A DNA stretch of 5,219 nucleotides from Flavobacteriales bacterium (lineage in GTDB: Bacteria; Bacteroidota; Bacteroidia; NORP154), in NCBI GenBank assembly GCA_012965625.1, contig DTSC01000399.1:1-5219 (forward strand), given 5' to 3'. Below, piece after piece: positions 1 to 5,219 of this stretch. The notes under the pieces were generated by a model that saw only the letters and a list, made by a program, of their open reading frames with translations, did no database searches and was not told where the DNA came from. Numbering within the stretch: the first letter of the stretch is position 1; each line of letters begins with the position of its first letter. The translations under genes were made by a program, and so were the position numbers.

Positions 1-3000
1 GGTTCCTCCATTACCCATAATGGCTAATGGTGTTGCCGGCGAAGAGACTCCAATACCCACTTTTGAATCAGTGCCTCTTACAAAAAATGCATGAGAATAG
101 ATATCGCTTTCAATTCTAAAATCCATATCTATGGAATTTTCATTTATGGTTACTTCAGCTTGATCAGCTATGCCTCCTCCATCATTTGCTCTTAATCCTA
201 AAAAGGATCTGTTCGTTCCATTAACCATACCTTGAAAAAACATATTAAAACCTTCATCTGTACTAGTGACGTCTCCAATTTGGGCTTTGATCTGGCCATA
301 TTCTATAATGTCACCAATAGAATTTTCTCCTTTATAAACAAATCTTCCTAAAAAATCATCATCTGCCGGACTGCTTGAATTTCTATACAAATTAACATCG
401 GGACCACTTTGAGTGCCAGATTCTGTGCTTTCAAGTTTAAAAATTTCACCTGCACTTGAAGATTTTACATGTAGATTAGCTGAAGGAGTAAGTGCGCCTA
501 TACCTACTTTTCCAGATGAATTAATGGTCATGCGTTCTGTGCCATTTGTCTCGATGGCAAGGCCGTAGCCATCATTTGTTCCTAAGGTAGCTATTGCACC
601 AAAGCTATTTCCTCCGTCAATAAATTCATTGCTGGAACTATTATTTAATTGTGTGCCATTCCAAAACAGGTTTCCTGATGTATTGTAGAGTTTGTTGGTT
701 GTGGAATTAGGTGCTGTGGTTGTTAATAACTCTACAGCACCTGCTACTGCCAGTTTCTCAGTTGAAGATTTCGTGCCAACTCCTACCCCTACATTGCCTT
801 GAAAATAATTAGTGGCATTGCCATAAGCATAAAAATTGTAATTATTTCCAGTACCCAAAGATACGTTACTAGAGTAAATTCCGTAAGTATCTCCTGATCC
901 ACGACTATTTGTTGTATTGTAAATGCCATATACTACATTGCTGGTAGTTGCTTTTCCATAGGCATAATTTAGAAGTCCAATGCGAGAACCCGTTGATGTA
1001 CTATCAGCTTTGTTATAGATGCCTACAGCAATGTTGTTACTTGCTATGCTGTTTTTGTTATAAATTCCATAGGCAAAAAGACTATTTGTAGTATTCGTTG
1101 TAGAGGAGAGCTCATTGTGGATACCTACATCAACAGTGGTATTTGAGGAGGGAATAACGATGTTTAGCTTTGTTATGGCAGATTGGTCTGCCCAAAGGTC
1201 TCCAGTTAAGGTTTGGCTGTTGGTACTTGTGCCAATGGCAACACCCCCTGTATTTGCGTTATAAATGTCTGGTGAATTGCTTGTCCAATCGCCATCATTC
1301 AGGCTGCTAGCATCCAGCCAGTCCAATCCGGTCCCTGTAGCAGTCAGCACCTGTCCATTCGTTCCACCTTCGTTATTTACATCTTTAATGGTGCCGGTTA
1401 AACGCATATTCCCAGCTACGTGCAGTAATTCTGTAGGGTCAATGGTGCCAATGCCTACCTGGTAATCGTCTTCCAGTGTCATTACCGTAGTAGACGAGGA
1501 TTCATTTCCAATCCTGAATCGTATGTCTAGGGTGCCGGCCCCTGTTCCATTTGTGTTGTATACGTTTTCAATATACAGGGGTTTTTGATTGGTTTCACGC
1601 GAATGGCCCCTCAGATAAGAGCCAGAAGCAGTATTGCTTACCATTTCAACATATTGGTCGTTGTCACGTCTGGCCCGAATGGCTTTTTGGAATACGTCTA
1701 ATCCTGCAGTTGGTGAAGTGGTTCCAATACCTACTGTCGTATCTGCTCGTATCACCATTAAATCAGAGTTTGTACCATATGAGCCAATGTTTCGAAAGTG
1801 AAATTTATCAGATGCTCCACTTCCATCCAAATCAAAACGAAGGTCACGGTTGGAAGGGCCTTGAACAGAGGCAAAAGTGTTGGATCCGCCATAATTCAAT
1901 ATGATGCCAGGGTTGGTGCCGTCTTCGGTAATCTCTAATCGTGCCGTTGGATTCGTATTTCCAATACCTACGTTCCCATCATTTGAAACGAAGAAACTTT
2001 CCGTATTATTACCTACTGCAAATTGAGCCTCTAATGAATGCTCTGTTGCTGTATACCCAGTAGGGATGCTGCCCGCTGACCAGTCAACTGAATTCCAACC
2101 GTCCGTATTGTGGTTGTGGTAAATTGCAGAATATACATTTCCAGTTCTGTTGGCGTATACTTCAAGATACATTTCATCGTAGGTTGTGTTTGTTAGCAGC
2201 CGTATTTTGGTGAATGTTTTGGTTGAATAATAGCTATGGCTAAGCAGAACAAAATGAGAGTTGGCAATTTGGTTATAGGATACACCCATTTTGAAGGTAA
2301 CAGTAGAGTGACCACCACCGCTAATTTTATCTGTTAAAACAAAGGTAGCATTGGCCCTTTTTCCACCCCCTGTACATTCAGCTATCCGATACCATCCGGC
2401 AATGCTTATATTGGAGTCTTGCCTGTCTTCTGCTCCTGGAACTGCCTCCCATGTAGCCAAGCCATCTGCGTCAGACGTAAGGACTTTATTGGCACCGGGA
2501 GATCCTCCGGTTATTTTTATTTGGCCATTAACTTCAAGTTTTGCAGATGGTGATGAGGTTCCAATTCCTACATTACCGTCATTGCCTACTTTAAAAAGGG
2601 CAGATGAGCCTGCTGCTATACCCAGGGCATTTCCTGCCGTCCATTTGTTTATTGTAAACTCACTTGATGAATGGTCAGGCATGTAGAATTGAAAGTAGCC
2701 ATATTCACTACCTGAAGAAGATTGAGAGTGAGTAGTAAAAAATCGCAAGTGACCTGCATTATTCCAGTCAATAAGGGCCCCTACTTTATTATTCAGCCCT
2801 CCATTAGCATATCGCTGGAAATACAATCTTGCTGTATCTGTTTCATTTTTTTTGTCAATTGAAACAGCACCAAGTATTGAAAATTTAGTACCGGGAGTTG
2901 AAGTGCCTAGTCCTACATTACCATCATTTGTAATTCGGATTCTTTCGGTCCCTTTGGTATATAGAGCAGTAATACCATGCGTGAAATCAGTACCGTTTTT

Positions 3001-3624
3001 TGATATTTGTCCAATTCTTAATATTCCAGCTCCTGCTCCAGTTGTTCCAGCATCATAATCAATTTCTACAGAACGGTCCCATTGGTGGGCATCTGCCAAG
3101 ACCAATTTGGGTGTTTTTGCAGCATTCGCTGGCATGAACCAAAGGCTACTGGAGTTGGAGTAAGAGCGGATAATGTACGGATCTTCTGTAGCGATTTGTG
3201 CAATTTTAATATCCCCTCCATCAATATAAAGTTTTGAACTTGGAGTAGCTGTTCCAATACCTATACTATCGGAAGAATTGTATACAAAGTTTCCGCTTTT
3301 AGTCCAGGTGGCTTCTGAGCTGCTGGTGAGCTTAATCCAAGCACTACTGTCGTAGAAATAATAGCCCATGGGAGCATCAGTTTGAAAAATGAGCAGGCCA
3401 GTAGCTGGTGAGGAGATGGCATTTTTTTGGTTTTGTGTCATTCTGGGCACCAATAGGCCCCTGTCTGTTGCAGCAAGGTCCAGAATGGCAGAAGCATCTG
3501 GTGTAGTATTGTTGATGCCGATTCCTTGGGATATGGCTAGCCGGGGCAGGGCTAGAGATAAAAACACAATAAGAGAAATGACCTTACATAGGGTTGTAAA
3601 CAGGTTCTTTTTTGGGAAGGCCAT
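1..3624 (-). CDS. Giant exported fibre-like protein with VGIGT-x-x-P repeats (3' end outside window)
   Basis: The frame is open for 1208 codons from the ATG at 3624-3622 to the left edge with no stop, so the C-terminus is missing. Residues 1-32 form a signal peptide: KK near the N-terminus, a hydrophobic core around residues 15-27, and a probable signal peptidase I site after A30-I-S32. Mature residues 34-99 (GIGINNTTPDASAILDL, then GLLVPRMTQNQ and GYYFYDSSAW) match the opening typical of large Bacteroidota fibre-like proteins. Eleven VGIGT-x-x-P-type motifs follow, joined by linkers such as KVLTSDADGLATWE (380-393) and GQVLTATGTGLDW (757-769). Distinct inserts lie at 400-531 and 833-934. The product is rich in N, S, T, G and Y and poor in Cys, which suits an extracellular beta-rich fibre or adhesin. 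Related proteins often end in a peptidase S74 autoprocessing domain or a type IX sorting signal; neither can be seen here. No Shine-Dalgarno precedes the start, as is usual in this phylum. The gene lies downstream of a terminator and is probably transcribed separately from the receptor operon. The reading frame is certain; the adhesin or fibre role is inferred. Confidence 0.93.
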   Translation of the reverse strand, partial: MAFPKKNLFTTLCKVISLIVFLSLALPRLAISQGIGINNTTPDASAILDLAATDRGLLVPRMTQNQKNAISSPATGLLIFQTDAPMGYYFYDSSAWIKLTSSSEATWTKSGNFVYNSSDSIGIGTATPSSKLYIDGGDIKIAQIATEDPYIIRSYSNSSSLWFMPANAAKTPKLVLADAHQWDRSVEIDYDAGTTGAGAGILRIGQISKNGTDFTHGITALYTKGTERIRITNDGNVGLGTSTPGTKFSILGAVSIDKKNETDTARLYFQRYANGGLNNKVGALIDWNNAGHLRFFTTHSQSSSGSEYGYFQFYMPDHSSSEFTINKWTAGNALGIAAGSSALFKVGNDGNVGIGTSSPSAKLEVNGQIKITGGSPGANKVLTSDADGLATWEAVPGAEDRQDSNISIAGWYRIAECTGGGKRANATFVLTDKISGGGHSTVTFKMGVSYNQIANSHFVLLSHSYYSTKTFTKIRLLTNTTYDEMYLEVYANRTGNVYSAIYHNHNTDGWNSVDWSAGSIPTGYTATEHSLEAQFAVGNNTESFFVSNDGNVGIGNTNPTARLEITEDGTNPGIILNYGGSNTFASVQGPSNRDLRFDLDGSGASDKFHFRNIGSYGTNSDLMVIRADTTVGIGTTSPTAGLDVFQKAIRARRDNDQYVEMVSNTASGSYLRGHSRETNQKPLYIENVYNTNGTGAGTLDIRFRIGNESSSTTVMTLEDDYQVGIGTIDPTELLHVAGNMRLTGTIKDVNNEGGTNGQVLTATGTGLDWLDASSLNDGDWTSNSPDIYNANTGGVAIGTSTNSQTLTGDLWADQSAITKLNIVIPSSNTTVDVGIHNELSSTTNTTNSLFAYGIYNKNSIASNNIAVGIYNKADSTSTGSRIGLLNYAYGKATTSNVVYGIYNTTNSRGSGDTYGIYSSNVSLGTGNNYNFYAYGNATNYFQGNVGVGVGTKSSTEKLAVAGAVELLTTTAPNSTTNKLYNTSGNLFWNGTQLNNSSSNEFIDGGNSFGAIATLGTNDGYGLAIETNGTERMTINSSGKVGIGALTPSANLHVKSSSAGEIFKLESTESGTQSGPDVNLYRNSSSPADDDFLGRFVYKGENSIGDIIEYGQIKAQIGDVTSTDEGFNMFFQGMVNGTNRSFLGLRANDGGGIADQAEVTINENSIDMDFRIESDIYSHAFFVRGTDSKVGIGVSSPATPLAIMGNGGT
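823..1128 (-). repeat. Seven-unit YGIYN-type solenoid repeat within the giant protein
   Basis: Residues 833-934 contain seven regularly spaced hexads: VGIHNE (833), YGIYNK (852), VGIYNK (867), IGLLNY (882), YGIYNT (899), YGIYSS (914) and YNFYAY (929). The steps are 19, 15, 15, 17, 15 and 15 residues, and the stretches between are rich in Ser, Thr and Asn. The near-constant period, with alternating hydrophobic positions and a Gly, suggests one coil per unit of a beta-helix or trimeric solenoid. That structure is inferred from the periodicity alone. The block sits between the degenerate repeats 8 and 9 of the VGIGT series and is clearly a separate module. Confidence 0.8.
2032..2427 (-). other. 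Compact inserted domain (about 130 residues, GWYRIAE module) in the giant protein
   Basis: Between VGIGT repeats 4 and 5 the spacing widens to 200 residues, and residues about 400-531 read as an autonomous domain. It follows the linker KVLTSDADGLATWE, opens with GWYRIAEC (410-417), and continues through TFVLTDKISGGGHSTVTFKM, a stretch with SHFVLLSHSYYSTKTFTKIR, then TYDEMYLEVYANRTGNV and TDGWNSVDW. The alternating hydrophobic and polar pattern with many aromatics indicates a beta-sandwich. From memory, similar strings (WYRIA, FTKIR, YLEVY, GW) occur in modules of tail-fibre-like and other large surface proteins, so a receptor- or glycan-binding head is plausible. I cannot give it a family name with certainty. 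C417 is one of very few cysteines in the protein. Confidence 0.55.
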
Positions 3625-3665
3625 AGGTGTATGGTATTAAATGAATCTATACGCAATGATTGATT

Positions 3666-3681
3666 AAAAGGTTCACCTTTT
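3666..3681 (-). other. Short perfect hairpin upstream of the giant repeat gene
   Basis: AAAAGG (3666-3671) and CCTTTT (3676-3681) form a perfect 6-bp stem around a 4-base loop. On the minus strand it reads AAAAGG-TGAA-CCTTTT, 8 bases beyond the main terminator and about 42 bases ahead of the giant gene's start codon. It could be a back-up terminator with a short T-run, or a 5' leader stem or operator if transcription of the giant gene starts upstream of it. The sequence alone does not decide. Confidence 0.4.
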
Positions 3682-3689
3682 CGACCAAT

Positions 3690-3719
3690 AAAAAGCACTT
3701 TAAATGCAAGGGCTTTTTT
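3690..3719 (-). terminator. Bidirectional rho-independent terminator after the DUF4249 gene
   Basis: The inverted repeat pairs AAAAAGC-A-CTT (3690-3700) with AAG-G-GCTTTTT (3708-3718), giving 7 + 3 base pairs around one mismatch and a 7-base loop (TAAATGC). On the minus strand the stem ends in GCTTTTTATT, a suitable U-tract about 150 bases past the DUF4249 stop codon. The plus-strand reading also ends in six Ts, but no plus-strand gene is present to use it. The stem has few GC pairs, so its efficiency is uncertain. Confidence 0.65.
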
Positions 3720-3870
3720 ATAGTTAAAAAAACTGATATTAAATCATGGCCGGAATTCTGCTTCCACCAATCTTTCGCATGCCAAGAGCAACGTCTTCTT
3801 TATCGTCTGCCCATACAATATCTTATTTGCATAAAACAGGGATCTAATTCCTGACCACTGCTAGGATATT

Positions 3871-4770
3871 TTATTGAACTACAATCGAATCGATCCTGGT
3901 GCTATAACCTGCAAAAACGCCCAGGCCATTCTCAATATTGGTGTAAACCTGAACTGGTTGAGAGAAAAGCCCACCTTGAGAGTTTAAGTAGTTCTGATAG
4001 GACGTTTGATACCAGTAATATTCTTGAGAAATGGAGCTTGTGGAAATGTAAATGGTTTCAATGCTCTCTTTTTCTCCGGAAAAAAAATATTCACCAAGCA
4101 ATAGATCAATGGTATACTGGCTGCCGTTAAAAAGGTTGTCGGTAAACGTTATGAAAGGAGTTTCCTCCTTTAAGCTTACATTTTCTGCAGCTGTACTTTG
4201 TGTCATGAAGCTTAATGGAAATTGCACTAAAACTGAATCCCACTGTCCAGTAATTGTATCCCATTGTTCTTCCCAAAAAGTAGCCGCAATACGAACCATG
4301 TAATAATCATCCTGTGGGCTGTCTTGAAGGGTAATATTAATTTTTCTGTACAATTCCCCATTTACAATCGTTTGTTGCTGCCAGTCAATTTGCTGTATAG
4401 AAACTAGATTAGGCAATTCATTGCTAGCAGAAATGTTTACATAATTGTTATGGCTTACCTCAAGTGTGTAAACTTTTCCTGTTTCTGGCTTTTCTGTAGA
4501 TGAGGTGTAAATTCCATCTCCTTGGTTTGACAATAGAACACTATTTCCAATTGCATCACGAACTATTACCTGTGCATCGTTTACCAAGGGAGGAAGACCA
4601 TTGGTGTAAATATATTGGCTGGCACTTATCTCTATTTCCCATAAGCTATCGTTGTTGAATAAACCATTTACCACTAATTTGGGCTCTGTGTATTCAATTG
4701 GTATGTTGACTTCCTTCTCACAAGAAAGCACTACACAAATGGACAATACGAAAAACAAGGTTTTTTTCAT
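3871..4770 (-). CDS. DUF4249 domain-containing lipoprotein
   Basis: This is a complete 299-residue protein. Residues 1-16 form a lipoprotein signal peptide (MKKTLFFVLSICVVLS) ending in a V-L-S-C lipobox, with C17 the predicted lipidated residue. The acidic and charged EKE directly after the cysteine fits an outer-membrane, possibly surface-exposed, lipoprotein in Bacteroidota. The body matches the DUF4249 pattern: PKLVVNGLFNND, then NDAQVIVRDAIGN, GDGIYTSS and a GKVYTLEVS strand in the first half (an Ig-like beta-sandwich), a long beta-rich second half, and the family-like ending NGLGVFAGYSTRIDSIVVQ. The length is typical for the family. The start lies 3 bases after the stop of the TonB-dependent receptor gene, so the two are almost certainly co-transcribed. 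Members commonly sit beside such receptors, which suggests a partner role in ligand capture or barrel function, but no biochemical activity is known to me. A terminator follows about 150 bases downstream. Confidence 0.93.
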   Translation of the reverse strand: MKKTLFFVLSICVVLSCEKEVNIPIEYTEPKLVVNGLFNNDSLWEIEISASQYIYTNGLPPLVNDAQVIVRDAIGNSVLLSNQGDGIYTSSTEKPETGKVYTLEVSHNNYVNISASNELPNLVSIQQIDWQQQTIVNGELYRKINITLQDSPQDDYYMVRIAATFWEEQWDTITGQWDSVLVQFPLSFMTQSTAAENVSLKEETPFITFTDNLFNGSQYTIDLLLGEYFFSGEKESIETIYISTSSISQEYYWYQTSYQNYLNSQGGLFSQPVQVYTNIENGLGVFAGYSTRIDSIVVQ

Positions 4771-4773
4771 AGA

Positions 4774-5219
4774 TCAGAATTTGATATTGTATGAAACAGA
4801 GGGGATGATTGGAAACAGGCTCAGCTGCTTCAGCACACGCTCACCGTTATCATTATTGTCAAAAAACAGGTAGTACGGATTTTTTCTATTGTACAGATTA
4901 TAAACGCTTATGTTCCAGGATTTCTCAAATCTTCCTTGTGTCCTCGTAAAAGTGGCTGAAAAATCCATTCTGTGGTATGAGGGTTCTCTAAAATTATTCC
5001 GGTCAATGTAATTTTCAATTATAGTATATTCTCCTTTATCATTTTCATTATAAGCCATTGCATCATATGCTCTATAGCTAGAAATAGGGAGGGAAACCGA
5101 ATTTCCTGTACCATATACCCAGGTAAGCCCAAAATCTATTTTCCATTCTTTCAATCCAATGGTTTTATCTATTTCATGAATTAGTGCAAGGCTTGCATCG
5201 TGCCGCCTGTCGTATTTAT
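4774..5219 (-). CDS. TonB-dependent outer-membrane receptor, C-terminal fragment (5' end outside window)
   Basis: Only the last 147 codons are visible. The frame is open to the right edge, beyond a TTG at 5152-5154 that could be mistaken for a start; the residues before that TTG (YDRRHDASLALIHEI) clearly belong to the same protein. The sequence has the signature of the last barrel strands of TonB-dependent receptors of the kind that carry a carboxypeptidase-regulatory-like domain at the N-terminus: FGLTWVYGTGN, an extracellular loop, YHRMDFSATFTRTQGR, SWNISVYNLYNRKNPYYLFF and a terminal SVSYNIKF. The final Phe in an alternating strand is the usual barrel-assembly signal. Such receptors import ligands across the outer membrane using TonB-ExbBD energy. 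The plug and N-terminal domains are missing, so the substrate cannot be named. The gene ends 3 bases before the DUF4249 gene, its probable operon partner. The stop is TGA (4776-4774). Confidence 0.92.
   Translation of the reverse strand, partial: KYDRRHDASLALIHEIDKTIGLKEWKIDFGLTWVYGTGNSVSLPISSYRAYDAMAYNENDKGEYTIIENYIDRNNFREPSYHRMDFSATFTRTQGRFEKSWNISVYNLYNRKNPYYLFFDNNDNGERVLKQLSLFPIIPSVSYNIKF

Larger units (their letters stand above)
18..3525 (-). repeat. Eleven dispersed VGIGT-x-x-P-type protein repeats
   Basis: Within the giant protein a short motif recurs, usually as (D/N)G-N-V-G-I-G-T-x-x-P-x-A-x-L-x-V-x-G. The copies begin near residues 34 (GIGINNTTP), 121 (IGIGTATP), 237 (VGLGTSTP), 352 (VGIGTSSP), 552 (VGIGNTNP), 631 (VGIGTTSP), 723 (VGIGTIDP), 795 (VAIGTSTN), 945 (VGVGVGTK), 1040 (VGIGALTP) and 1189 (VGIGVSSP). 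Copies 8 and 9 are degenerate and lack the proline. Spacing ranges from 72 to 200 residues, so these are dispersed module boundaries and not a strict tandem array. On the plus strand the motif appears as recurring CCAATACCTAC-like words, for example at 1724-1734 and 1961-1971. Such motifs are common in Bacteroidota and phage fibre-like proteins and probably form beta-structured junctions; that structural reading is inference. Confidence 0.9.
3625..3870. other. Intergenic region between the DUF4249 gene and the giant repeat gene
   Basis: This 246-base gap separates two minus-strand genes. It holds a hairpin terminator (3690-3719) and a second small hairpin (3666-3681). No gene is convincing on either strand; the longest plus-strand frame (3660-3854) has a product with no recognisable motif and no context. 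The 65 bases between the terminator and the giant gene's start should carry that gene's promoter. I found no clear Bacteroidota TAnnTTTG element there; TAGATTCA, read on the minus strand about 20 bases before the ATG, is only a partial match, so no promoter is called. Confidence 0.6.

Noticed and set aside
1265..3058. Plus-strand open frames at 1265-1465, 1551-1904, 2351-2686 and 2852-3058
   Set aside because: All lie antisense to the continuous minus-strand repeat gene, have low-complexity products and no family resemblance; they are shadows of the repetitive coding sequence.
3066..3257. Minus-strand open frame of 63 codons
   Set aside because: It overlaps the giant gene in another frame of the same strand, where the main frame shows a VGIGT-type repeat and clear coding character.
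1..3624. Prophage tail-fibre gene
   Set aside because: The repeats resemble phage fibres, but the protein has a Sec signal peptide and the neighbours are host outer-membrane transport genes; no phage gene, integrase or att site is visible.
3389..3640. Plus-strand open frame of 83 codons over the start of the giant gene
   Set aside because: It is antisense to the signal peptide and opening module of the giant protein, and its product has no recognisable features.
3660..3854. Plus-strand 64-codon frame in the intergenic gap
   Set aside because: It runs through both hairpins, and the product shows no motif, no signal and no promoter context.
4052..4873. Plus-strand frames at 4052-4303 and 4652-4873
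   Set aside because: They are antisense to the DUF4249 gene and to the receptor-DUF4249 junction, both of which are convincingly coding on the minus strand.
4774..5154. A complete 126-residue gene starting at the TTG at 5152-5154
   Set aside because: The frame continues upstream to the window edge with receptor-like sequence, so this is an internal codon of a longer truncated gene.
1..5219. tRNA, rRNA, CRISPR arrays and insertion sequences
   Set aside because: I saw no cloverleaf-like segment, no evenly spaced identical DNA repeats, no transposase and no terminal inverted repeats; the repetition present is at protein level in one gene.

Overview
The window looks like a chromosomal segment of a member of the Bacteroidota, most likely a free-living or marine Flavobacteriia/Cytophagia-type lineage. 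The base composition is AT-rich. The genes lack Shine-Dalgarno sequences, and the three products are types characteristic of this phylum: a TonB-dependent receptor, a DUF4249 lipoprotein, and a giant exported protein built around VGIGT-x-x-P repeats. All three genes lie on the minus strand, so transcription runs from the right edge to the left edge.

Right end (4774-5219): the last 147 codons of a TonB-dependent outer-membrane receptor whose beginning lies outside the window. Three bases after its stop codon begins a complete 299-residue DUF4249 lipoprotein (3871-4770). The two form a tight translational pair, as expected for an outer-membrane receptor and its surface or periplasmic lipoprotein partner. 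The transported ligand cannot be read from the sequence.

Middle (3625-3870): a 246-base gap with no convincing gene. It carries a strong bidirectional hairpin terminator (3690-3719) and a second short perfect hairpin (3666-3681). These separate the receptor/lipoprotein operon from the next gene.

Left (1-3624): about 70% of the window is one uninterrupted minus-strand reading frame of 1208 codons that runs off the left edge without a stop. It encodes a signal-peptide-bearing, fibre-like protein with eleven copies of a G-I-G-T-x-x-P-type motif at variable spacing. Between the motifs are distinct modules: a conserved opening module, a compact domain of roughly 130 residues around a GWYRIAE motif, and a seven-unit YGIYN-type solenoid with a period of about 15 residues. 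The C-terminus is missing, and it would decide between an autoprocessing (peptidase S74-type) fibre and a type IX-secreted protein. Plus-strand open frames across this region are antisense shadows of the gene.
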